Origin: Dechloromonas sp.
GTDB lineage: Bacteria; Pseudomonadota; Gammaproteobacteria; Burkholderiales; Rhodocyclaceae
Direction: 5' to 3'
NCBI GenBank assembly: GCA_016791065.1
Contig: JAEUOD010000147.1
Coordinates: 1-32,237 of the forward strand
DNA length: 32,237 bases
The translations under genes and the position numbers were made by a program. Every line of letters begins with the position of its first letter. Position 1 is the first letter of the stretch. Below, piece after piece: positions 25,438 through 32,237 of this stretch. The notes beneath the pieces are model-generated. The model saw only the letters and a program-made list of their open reading frames with translations, did not search any database and had not been told where the DNA came from.

Positions 25438-26047
25438 CGGCTTTCCGTACGGCCGCGACGAAGGCGGCGATTTTCGAATGATCCTTGATGCCTTTGCTCG
25501 CTTCGACACCGGACGAGACATCGACCGCAACCGGACGGACACGTTCAATGGCCTCACCAACGTTATCCGCGGTCAAACCGCCGGAAAGCACCAGATACCC
25601 CGGCAGGTCCGGCGGAATCAGCGTCCAGTCGAAGACATGGCCGCCGCCGCCATATCCTTCGACAAAGGCATCCAGCAACAATCCCCGGGCATCGGGAAAC
25701 GAGCGGGCGAATTCTACCAGATCGAGCCCCGGCCTCACCCGCGCCGCCCGCAGCCAGGGTCTTGAAAACTGACGGCAATAATCCGCCGTCTCGTCGCCAT
25801 GGAACTGCAGCAGACTGATCGGCACGACATCGCAGACCGCACGGACGGCTTCCGGCGCTTCATTGACGAACAGGCCGACGATCTCGACGAAAGGCGGTAC
25901 CCGCCGTGTCAGTTCTGCCGCCCGCTGCGGCGTGACATAGCGCGGACTGGGTGGATAAAAAACGAAACCCAGGGCATCGGCCCCAGCGGCAACCGCCGCA
26001 TCGACATCCTCTTCGCGGGTCAGACCGCAGATCTTGATTCGGGTCAT
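25424..26047 (-). CDS. trpF: Phosphoribosylanthranilate isomerase TrpF
   Basis: A 207-residue TIM-barrel isomerase of tryptophan synthesis. Catalytic Cys7 is in RIKICGLT, and Asp126 is in [19 protein letters not shown], matching the family's general base/acid pair. PSPRYV and the C-terminal [10 protein letters not shown] and DVSSGVE phosphate-binding motifs are present. It stands alone rather than fused to TrpC. The ATG overlaps the truA stop (ATGA), and its 3' end overlaps trpB by 14 nt. Confidence 0.96.
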   Translation of the reverse strand: MTRIKICGLTREEDVDAAVAAGADALGFVFYPPSPRYVTPQRAAELTRRVPPFVEIVGLFVNEAPEAVRAVCDVVPISLLQFHGDETADYCRQFSRPWLRAARVRPGLDLVEFARSFPDARGLLLDAFVEGYGGGGHVFDWTLIPPDLPGYLVLSGGLTADNVGEAIERVRPVAVDVSSGVEASKGIKDHSKIAAFVAAVRKADERL

Positions 26048-26832
26048 CTTAAAACCTCGTCGAGAAAATCATCCTCTGGATCGGGCAGCCCCCAATGCGC
26101 TTCGTAGATCGGACCACGAAAATACAGGCCATCGGGGGAAAAGGTTGGCGCTGCGAGCTTTCGGTCTTTCATGTCCAACAGTTCGTCGATCCAGTTTGAC
26201 GAATGAACGCCTTTGCCGATCTGGACCAGACTGCCAACCAGATTGCGCACCATGTGATGCAGGAAGGCACTCGCTTCAAAGTCGAAGACGAGGAGATTGC
26301 CTCGCTGACGGACATCTGCCCGCCAAAGCGTCTTGACCGGGCTCTTGGCCTGGCAACCGGCAGCCCGGAAAGCGGAGAAGTCGTGTTCGCCCAGCAAGCG
26401 GGCAGCCGCAGCCTGCATGGCGGACAGGTCGAGAGCGCCGTGATACCAGCCCACGCGTCCGTGCCAGAGCCCCGGGCGCTGCGCCCGGTTGAGCAGCAGA
26501 TAGCGATAGCGGCGGCCACGCGCGCTGAATCGAGCGTGAAATGCATCATCGACCGGCTGCGCCCAGCGTACCGCAACCCCCTCCGGCAAATGCGTATTAA
26601 TGCCGCGCACCCAGGCCGTCAGCGGCCGTTCGACCGGCGTATCGAAATGCACGACCTGCTGACTGGCGTGCACACCAGCATCGGTGCGACCAGCACAGAT
26701 CACGCCGACCCTTTCGCCAGCGATCTTGGCCAACGCCAGTTCCAATGCATCCTGTACGGTCTGTCCACCAGCCTGGCTTTGCCAGCCACGAAAAGGTGCC
26801 CCGAAATACTCGAGTCCGAGGGCAATTCTCAT
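26044..26832 (-). CDS. truA: tRNA pseudouridine(38-40) synthase TruA
   Basis: A 262-residue enzyme that makes pseudouridine at positions 38-40 of the tRNA anticodon arm. The nucleophile Asp51 lies in CAGRTDAGVHASQQVVHF. RYRYLLLNR and the C-terminal HHMVRNLVGSLVQIGKG are family motifs. The start at 26830-26832 gives MRIALGLEYFGAPFRGWQ, the normal N-terminus. The open frame continues 82 codons upstream, but that part lies over the EcfT-like gene in another frame and is rejected. It overlaps that gene and trpF by ATGA. Confidence 0.95.
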   Translation of the reverse strand: MRIALGLEYFGAPFRGWQSQAGGQTVQDALELALAKIAGERVGVICAGRTDAGVHASQQVVHFDTPVERPLTAWVRGINTHLPEGVAVRWAQPVDDAFHARFSARGRRYRYLLLNRAQRPGLWHGRVGWYHGALDLSAMQAAAARLLGEHDFSAFRAAGCQAKSPVKTLWRADVRQRGNLLVFDFEASAFLHHMVRNLVGSLVQIGKGVHSSNWIDELLDMKDRKLAAPTFSPDGLYFRGPIYEAHWGLPDPEDDFLDEVLR

Positions 26833-27425
26833 AGCTTCGCGATGACCAACAACAAGACCGGCCAGACCAAAAGCGCCAGCGTATCGAGCAAACGCCAGGA
26901 TGGCAGTCTGACATGCAGGAGATCGGGACCATGCGAAGAGCCATCGGCTGCTGCAAGCATCTGGCGCCAGGCGCCCGGCTGCTGCGGCGACTGCAGATTG
27001 TCGAGGACAAGCGTCAGGCGGACTACCAGGCGGGCTGTATCGGCCCCCAGCTTTTGCAAGGGGCGCAAAAGCCCCCACAGTGCGCTAACCATCCCGTCCC
27101 GCCCGAGGTATGCAAACAAGGCAGCCAGACAGGCCAGCATGACGACGAGCCGCAAAGCCTGCAAATTGGCTTCGGTAATACCTTCGTAGGTCGGCGCCAG
27201 CATCAAATCCTGCCAGGCCTCGCCAGGCGTGTTGTAGGCGACGATCAGCCAGAGCGTCAGCAGGAGAAAGTGCGCACGCCGCAGATAACGCTGCCAGAAA
27301 ATCCGGAACGAACGCAGATTACCCAGAACTGCCAGCAAGGCCAGCAGGAAGAGGCCTTTCAGCCCAAGGAAGGGAATGGCCAGCACCGTGACGAGCCAGA
27401 CCAGCAAAGCCGAGGAAGGATGCAA
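26829..27425 (-). CDS. EcfT/CbiQ-like multi-pass membrane protein, orphan
   Basis: A 198-residue hydrophobic protein. Membrane segments are seen at about 6-35 (two close helices), 52-66, 88-108 and 178-196. Between the last two, GLLRPLQKLGADTARLVVRLTLVLD resembles the coupling-helix region of ECF transporter T-components (CbiQ/EcfT). No ATPase or substrate-binding partner lies nearby. Start: TTG at 27423-27425, with GGGAG 6 nt upstream; no ATG is available near the N-terminus. Its stop overlaps truA (ATGA), so it is co-translated with a tRNA-modification gene. Function is unknown; the EcfT link is inferred from sequence pattern only. Confidence 0.6.
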   Translation of the reverse strand: MHPSSALLVWLVTVLAIPFLGLKGLFLLALLAVLGNLRSFRIFWQRYLRRAHFLLLTLWLIVAYNTPGEAWQDLMLAPTYEGITEANLQALRLVVMLACLAALFAYLGRDGMVSALWGLLRPLQKLGADTARLVVRLTLVLDNLQSPQQPGAWRQMLAAADGSSHGPDLLHVRLPSWRLLDTLALLVWPVLLLVIAKL

Positions 27426-27431
27426 ACAAGA

Positions 27432-27436
27432 CTCCC
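27432..27436 (-). promoter_or_regulatory. Ribosome binding site for the TTG-started membrane protein
   Basis: GGGAG on the minus strand, 6 nt before the TTG at 27425, is the main reason for choosing this non-ATG start. Confidence 0.6.
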
Positions 27437-27469
27437 AAAATGCACACAGCCCCTTGCGGGGCCATGTGC
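27437..27469 (-). terminator. Hairpin with short T-run after fimV
   Basis: On the minus strand GCACA-tg-GCCCC-GCAA-GGGGC-tg-TGTGC (27442-27469) forms two 5-bp stems around an internal mismatch, capped by a GNRA-type GCAA loop. ATTTT follows. It lies 19 bp after the fimV stop. Probably a partial terminator setting fimV apart from the truA-trp transcript; the T-run is short and overlaps the next gene's leader. Confidence 0.55.
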
Positions 27470-27488
27470 CTGATCACAACGGAGGATT

Positions 27489-30400
27489 CTACTCGCCTAT
27501 GCGGCCAAGAATCGTCTTCGCCTGCTCGACCAGATCAACCGAGCCTTCGCCAACCACTTCCTGCAGCAACTCGCGCGCCCCCTCCAGATCGCCCATTTCT
27601 TCATAGGCCTTGGCCAGATCAAGCTTGGTATTGACCTCTTCCCAGTGGGCATCGCGAGCCGGCGACTCGGCTGCTGCCGGCGCCGCTTCCGGCGACGCTG
27701 CCACATCGGTGGCTGACGTCTCCGTCACAGGTGCATCGGCCGTCGGCGGCGTGGTCAGATCGAGATTGATCGAACCAATGTCGAAATCGGTCGGCATCGG
27801 CTGGCCGAGGAAAACGGAATCGGTCAGGCTGACGTCGAACTCCAGGGAGTCGGCATCAAGCGCCGAGGTATTGACCTGGGTATCGACCAGCGTATCAACC
27901 AGCTTCGGATCATCATGATCTGCCATCTGGTCAAAGCCGTGAGCGACAACCATCGTCGCCAGGCCTTCGCCATCTTCCGAAACCGTATTGATCGAAGTTG
28001 CCGTTGCCGCCGAATCGAGCTCAAAATCGAAATCGACCGCTTCTTCATCGCGCGCAGCCGGTGCCGACGACTCAGGCGGCTCTTCACCGCCGACGAAAGT
28101 ACTGATGCCGACATCGGCGGAGGAAGGCATGACCAAGGTGCCTTCAGGCGAAAAATCACGCCCGGCATCCGCGAACTCATCCACGACCGGCGCTTCGGCC
28201 ACCGTATCCTGTACTGGTACATCAAGATCGAAGCTCAGGTCCGGCGCATCTTCCACCTTCAGAACATCGACCGGCTCGGCCTGCACGATGGTATCGCCGC
28301 CAAGGTCGAAGTCGAGCGCATCACCGAGGTCGGCCGGAAGCTCATCAGCCGGCGCAGCCTTCTCTTCGGACACTGGCGCAGGCGCCGCTTCATCGCTGGC
28401 GACTTCAGCTCCGAGATCGAAGTCGAGGCTGGTCAAATCAGCGGAAGGATCGAGTTCGGGCTCGGCTTCAACCGCAAGCGCCGCAGGCTCTTCCATCGAC
28501 GGTTCGGCGCCCTTTTCCGGCAGTACCAGCGTATCGTTATCGAAGGCGACTTCGGCGATGGTCTGAACAGCAGGCTCAGGCTCGCTGGCCGCAGCCCCTC
28601 CCATCTCCGCCATCTGGGCCAGTGCACCTGCCGGCATGGTCAGCGTTGACTTGCCGATATCCTCCGGCCTGGCGACCATGGTCGCATTGGCATCGAATTC
28701 TGCAGCCTCAGACTTTTTGCCCGCCCCCGTGTAAAGCGGATTTTGTGGATCGAGGCTGGCACCGAGAGCGGCGACTTTTTCCCAATCCGCGCCGACGCCA
28801 GCCGTCTGCGCATACAACTCGCTGGCCAAAGTCTCGAATTGCTTAAGGCTACGACGGTTGGCGTAAATTTCAAGCAACTTGGCATGGATAGCGGTCCGAT
28901 GCGGATCCTTTTGCAGGGCTTCCAGCAAGATTTCCTCAGCTTGCGTATCCCGGCCGTAGGCCATGTAGACGTCCGCTTCGGCAACCGGATCAACCTCGTC
29001 GGTATCGATCGTTCCCGGACCGGTCTGGCTGAAATCGCCAGTCTGCGGCGGCGTATTGCCGGTATCGACGCTCTGTCCGCCGGTCATGCGGAAGACCGAG
29101 TTAGGGCCAAGGCTGGAGGGACCAGGAGCCGTCGTCGTCATCTGCGAGGCACCACTGCTTGCGCGACGGCGCCGAACGACGAAATAGCCCCCAAGCAGGG
29201 CTAGCGCTGCAGCCCCACCGGCCAGCGGCAACGGATCCTCAAGCAGCCCATCCAGCAGCCCCGGCTCCTCCGGTGGCGGCGGAGGTGGTGCAAGCGGCTT
29301 CGGCGCAGGCGCAACCGGTTGCACCGGCGCGGGCGGCTCGACGGGCTTCGGCGGCTCCACCGGCTTCGGCTCTTCCACGACCTTGGGCGGAGGCGGCGGC
29401 TCAGCGGCCTTGACCGGCTCGGGCGGCTTCGGCGCTTCTACCGGCTTCGGCGGCTCAACCGGCTTTGCCTCTTCCTTTTTCGCTGCCGTCTGTTGCTGCA
29501 GTTCGGCAAGCTTTTGATTCTTCATTTCAACGAGTTTCTGCAACTCGGCGACATTCTTCTCAAGAATCGCGAGGCGATCCTGCGCTTCCTTGAGCGACTT
29601 ATCCTTGGCAACGCGCTCCGCTTCCGCATCGGCCGCAGCCTTGGCAGAAGCAGCCCCCTTGGCAGTCTCGGTCGGCGACACCTTGACCTTGTCTTTGCTT
29701 TGCTCTGCGGGAGCCGCCTTTTCTTCAAGCTTGGCGGTAATCTTGCCCGAACTGGCCTGACCGCCGGCTTCTTCGCGAACAGGCGCCTGCGCCGTCGTCG
29801 CTGCGAGCTTTTGCCGATAGGCATTCCAGTCGGCTGCTTGGGCAACGTACACCTTTTTTGCCTCAGCCGGCGTGACTGCCTCGACTGCTTCCTTCTCCGG
29901 AATGTCGAGAATGGCCCCGGCCTTCAGACGATTGATGTTGCTGGCGACAAAGGCATCAGGATTCTTGCGGAACAGGCCGACCAGCATCTGCTCGAGTGAA
30001 ACACCTTCGTGTTGCGTTTCCCCGGCAATCTTGCGCAAGGTGTCGCCCGGCTGGACGAGCCGAGTAGCCTCACCATTTTTCTTGGCTGGCTCCGACGCCA
30101 CCTTGGGCGCACTAGCCGGACGCGGAGTCGCTTTGGCCGGAGCAGGAGCAACGCGCTCCTGCGGCACGCCGCCACCTTGAACTGTCTCAACGATCTTGGC
30201 ATCGACAACCGGACGTGCAGCCAGCTTTGCCGCAACCTCGGGAGGATCGAGCAGGAAAGTATATTCGCGGACCAGACGACCGGTCGGCCAGTTCAACTCG
30301 ACCAGGAAGTCGAGGAAAGGCTCATTGACCGGACGTGATGACGTTACTTTTACGACGCTTTGACCGTTCGCCTTTTTCTCGACGGCGAACCGCAGATCGA

Positions 30401-30653
30401 GCAGCGCGCTGGCGTAGTCGATGCCAGCTTGTCGGAAGGCGTCTTGCGGCGCGAGTTTCGCCGTCATACCAACCAGTTCGTCGCGATTGGCAGCGATATC
30501 GAGTTCGGCTCGTAACGGCTGGCCCAGGCCTGACATGACAGTCAGTTTGCCGAGCCCGGCCGCACCTGCGGCGAACGGGACAATAGTCAGACAGGAAGCC
30601 ACCGCTACGGCAGCAGCCCGCTTTTTGAATTTGGAGCAATTCGTTTCGTTCAC
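27489..30653 (-). CDS. fimV: FimV-type polar/pilus-assembly hub protein
   Basis: A 1054-residue inner-membrane protein. It has a signal sequence (to about 32), then the conserved FimV N-terminal region (GKLTVMSGLGQPLRAELDI). A LysM peptidoglycan-binding domain lies at about 197-253 (RLVQPGDTLRKIA to LDIP), a coiled coil at about 340-395, and a Pro-rich stretch at 395-465. A membrane helix at about 477-494 is followed by Arg-rich VVRRRR. The rest is a long acidic cytoplasmic region ending in the FimV C-terminal motif (AKAYEEMGDLEGARELLQEVV). FimV/HubP proteins organise type IV pilus secretins, polar markers and cAMP or chemotaxis factors (family knowledge). Start is a GTG with AGGG 7 nt upstream. 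It stands alone between two terminators. Confidence 0.93.
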   Translation of the reverse strand: MNETNCSKFKKRAAAVAVASCLTIVPFAAGAAGLGKLTVMSGLGQPLRAELDIAANRDELVGMTAKLAPQDAFRQAGIDYASALLDLRFAVEKKANGQSVVKVTSSRPVNEPFLDFLVELNWPTGRLVREYTFLLDPPEVAAKLAARPVVDAKIVETVQGGGVPQERVAPAPAKATPRPASAPKVASEPAKKNGEATRLVQPGDTLRKIAGETQHEGVSLEQMLVGLFRKNPDAFVASNINRLKAGAILDIPEKEAVEAVTPAEAKKVYVAQAADWNAYRQKLAATTAQAPVREEAGGQASSGKITAKLEEKAAPAEQSKDKVKVSPTETAKGAASAKAAADAEAERVAKDKSLKEAQDRLAILEKNVAELQKLVEMKNQKLAELQQQTAAKKEEAKPVEPPKPVEAPKPPEPVKAAEPPPPPKVVEEPKPVEPPKPVEPPAPVQPVAPAPKPLAPPPPPPEEPGLLDGLLEDPLPLAGGAAALALLGGYFVVRRRRASSGASQMTTTAPGPSSLGPNSVFRMTGGQSVDTGNTPPQTGDFSQTGPGTIDTDEVDPVAEADVYMAYGRDTQAEEILLEALQKDPHRTAIHAKLLEIYANRRSLKQFETLASELYAQTAGVGADWEKVAALGASLDPQNPLYTGAGKKSEAAEFDANATMVARPEDIGKSTLTMPAGALAQMAEMGGAAASEPEPAVQTIAEVAFDNDTLVLPEKGAEPSMEEPAALAVEAEPELDPSADLTSLDFDLGAEVASDEAAPAPVSEEKAAPADELPADLGDALDFDLGGDTIVQAEPVDVLKVEDAPDLSFDLDVPVQDTVAEAPVVDEFADAGRDFSPEGTLVMPSSADVGISTFVGGEEPPESSAPAARDEEAVDFDFELDSAATATSINTVSEDGEGLATMVVAHGFDQMADHDDPKLVDTLVDTQVNTSALDADSLEFDVSLTDSVFLGQPMPTDFDIGSINLDLTTPPTADAPVTETSATDVAASPEAAPAAAESPARDAHWEEVNTKLDLAKAYEEMGDLEGARELLQEVVGEGSVDLVEQAKTILGRIGE
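29262..29471 (-). repeat. Pro-rich EPPKPVE-type coding repeats in fimV
   Basis: Residues about 395-464 of FimV contain repeated EPPKPVE, EAPKPPEP and EEPKPVEPP units, then a run of six Pro. They join the periplasmic coiled coil to the membrane helix as a stiff linker. Repeat number could vary between strains. Confidence 0.75.
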
Positions 30654-30763
30654 AGCGAAACCCTGAGCGTCGATTTTGGGACTTTCAAATTAACATCATG
30701 GACTTAGCAATGCAAGCTAAACCTGCTTCTCATTCATGCACTTTTGGCATATTCCCAACAAAT
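30654..30763 (-). other. fimV upstream region
   Basis: About 110 bp, AT-richer than the genes, between the fimV GTG and the asd terminator. It should hold the fimV promoter. I see AGGG as ribosome site and loose boxes (TTGCAT, 17 bp, TAATTT), each only three of six to consensus, so no promoter is assigned. Confidence 0.4.
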
Positions 30764-30793
30764 AAAAAAACCGGGGTCGAAGCCCCGGTTTTT
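30764..30793 (-). terminator. Intrinsic terminator after asd
   Basis: On the minus strand CCGGGG-CTTCGA-CCCCGG is flanked by A and T runs: AAAAA before and TTTTTTT after, 17 bp past the asd stop. The A-tract can pair with the T-tract to lengthen the stem. Because both flanks are A/T-rich it could also act for plus-strand transcripts. The clearest terminator in the window. Confidence 0.9.
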
Positions 30794-30810
30794 GCCAAAA
30801 TCCTTAAAAA

Positions 30811-31944
30811 TCAGGCGTCGAGCAAAATACGCAACATGCGGCGCAGCGGCTCGGCCGCCCCCCACAGCAACTGGTCGCCACAGGTGAAGGCCGCCAGGTA
30901 TTCCGGGCCCATCGACATCTTGTGCAGGCGGCCAACCGGCACCGTCAGCGTGCCGGTAACGGCAGCCGGGGTCAGTTCGCGCTCGGAAATTTCGCGGTCA
31001 TTCGGCACGACCTTGGCCCACTGGTTGGCCTTGGCCAGCATGTCGCTGATTTCATCGAGCGGCACATCTTTCTTGAGCTTGATGGTCAGCGCCTGGCTGT
31101 GGCAGCGCATGGCGCCGATGCGCACGCACAGGCCATCGATGGGAATCGAACCAGCAGTACGGAATGCCGGTTTGCCAAGAATCTTGTTGCACTCGGCGCC
31201 GCCCTTCCACTCTTCCTTCGACTGGCCATTCTCGTAAGGCACGTCGATCCAGGGGATCAGCGAACCGGCGAGCGGCGTGTTGCGGAAGTTTTTCTTCGGG
31301 AAGCTGTCGGAACGGATCGTTTCGGCAACCTTGCGATCGATGTCGAGGATTGCCGAAGCCGGATCGGCCAGCAGATCCTTGACGGAGTCGTGGATGACGC
31401 CCATCTGCGAGATCAGTTCGCGCATGTTCTGCGCACCGGCGCCGGAAGCAGCCTGGTAGGTCATCGAAGTCGCCCACTCGACAAGGTCGTTCTGGAACAG
31501 GCCGCCGAGGCCCATCAGCATCAGCGACACGGTGCAGTTGCCACCGATCCAGTTCTTGCCGCCCTTGACCAGGGAATCCTTGATCACGTTCATGTTGACC
31601 GGGTCGAGGATGATCACGGCGTCGTCGGCCATGCGCAATGCCGAGGCGGCGTCGATCCAGTGGCCGTTCCAACCGGTGGCGCGCAGCTGCGGAAAGACTT
31701 CCTTGGTGTAGTCGCCGCCCTGGCAGGTGATGATGATTTCACAAGCCTTCAGCGCCGCGATGTCGGATGCGTTCTGCAGCGGCAGCGAAGCCTCCTTGCC
31801 ACCAAAGGACGGTGCCTTGCCGCCGGCGGCGGACGTCGAAAAATAAACCGGATCGATATGGGCGAAATCGCCCTCTTCGACCATGCGCTGCATCAGCACG
31901 GAACCGACCATGCCACGCCAACCGACCAGACCAACCTTCTTCAT
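30811..31944 (-). CDS. asd: Aspartate-semialdehyde dehydrogenase Asd
   Basis: A 377-residue NADP-dependent enzyme that reduces aspartyl phosphate to aspartate semialdehyde, the branch point to lysine/diaminopimelate, threonine and methionine. The N-terminal nucleotide motif [18 protein letters not shown] and active-site Cys137 in GGNCTVSLM are present. The later [16 protein letters not shown] holds the catalytic His, and the length fits the Gram-negative type. The ATG at 31942-31944 has GGAGA upstream. leuB ends 53 bp before it and a strong terminator follows. Its product feeds the methionine route that includes metZ further along. Confidence 0.96.
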   Translation of the reverse strand: MKKVGLVGWRGMVGSVLMQRMVEEGDFAHIDPVYFSTSAAGGKAPSFGGKEASLPLQNASDIAALKACEIIITCQGGDYTKEVFPQLRATGWNGHWIDAASALRMADDAVIILDPVNMNVIKDSLVKGGKNWIGGNCTVSLMLMGLGGLFQNDLVEWATSMTYQAASGAGAQNMRELISQMGVIHDSVKDLLADPASAILDIDRKVAETIRSDSFPKKNFRNTPLAGSLIPWIDVPYENGQSKEEWKGGAECNKILGKPAFRTAGSIPIDGLCVRIGAMRCHSQALTIKLKKDVPLDEISDMLAKANQWAKVVPNDREISERELTPAAVTGTLTVPVGRLHKMSMGPEYLAAFTCGDQLLWGAAEPLRRMLRILLDA

Positions 31945-31997
31945 GACTTTCTCTCCGAATTTTAAGCTTTGTTCAACGCACGAATGCGCCTTTCGGT

Positions 31998-32237
<240 letters not shown>

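Noticed and set aside
25438-25560. N-terminal extension of trpB
   Set aside because: Lies inside trpF; the family N-terminus begins at [11 protein letters not shown].
26833-27078. 82-codon N-terminal extension of truA
   Set aside because: Overlaps the EcfT-like gene in another frame; the normal TruA start MRIALGLEYF with ATGA overlap is clear.
31960-31990. Small CGCA-TTCG-TGCG hairpin between leuB and asd
   Set aside because: Only 4 bp and no T-run; too weak to call a terminator or attenuator.

Overview
The window reads as a chromosomal segment of a high-GC Gram-negative bacterium, most likely a betaproteobacterium and perhaps a Rhodocyclales member (Dechloromonas/Azonexus-like). This rests on the gene order leuB-asd-fimV-truA-trpF-trpB-trpA-accD-folC-dedD-cvpA-purF-metZ, on FimV, and on the protein sequences; the order-level placement is inference. 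All 29 recognised genes lie on the minus strand, so transcription runs from high to low coordinates. Genes are packed with frequent ATGA/TGATG stop-start overlaps. No gap between genes exceeds about 160 bp. I saw no tRNA, rRNA, CRISPR array, insertion sequence or phage gene.

Right part (32237 to 17186), housekeeping: the tail of leuB, then asd with a strong intrinsic terminator, fimV (polar/pilus hub), an orphan EcfT/CbiQ-like membrane protein, truA, trpF, trpB, trpA, accD, folC, dedD, cvpA, purF and metZ. These supply leucine, the aspartate family, tryptophan, malonyl-CoA, folate, purines and methionine. From the EcfT-like gene to accD the genes are translationally coupled or nearly so. A 93-bp spacer precedes folC, and folC-dedD-cvpA-purF-metZ is again tight. 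A GC-rich hairpin follows metZ.

Middle (17134 to 15854): an RhlE-type DEAD-box RNA helicase.

Left part (15693 to 1): a nearly complete MSHA-type (type IVa) pilus locus in two blocks. The first block is mshE-mshG-mshF-mshA-mshQ-mshC-mshD-mshO-mshP (assembly ATPase, platform protein, major and minor pilins, large adhesin-like protein). The second block is mshI-(pilN-like)-mshJ-mshK-mshL-mshM-mshN (PilM/N/O-like alignment proteins, secretin and accessory ATPase). It starts after a 113-bp gap with a reasonable sigma70-like promoter, and mshN runs off the window. In Vibrio the I-N genes precede E-G-F-B-A-C-D-O-P-Q. Here the two modules are swapped, mshQ sits between mshA and mshC, mshB is not seen, and mshI is split in two.

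Points of most interest: an eight-C run directly after the mshE start codon (possible phase variation, and a Pro-Pro-Pro start); two matched 24-residue MshEN c-di-GMP motifs in MshE; a 1172-residue MshQ with NIDO-like, LamG and DUF6701-like regions; inverted repeats flanking mshA; a degenerate prepilin site in MshF; and the orphan EcfT-like gene. No wholly unknown system was identified. The novelty is in the arrangement and possible control of this pilus locus.
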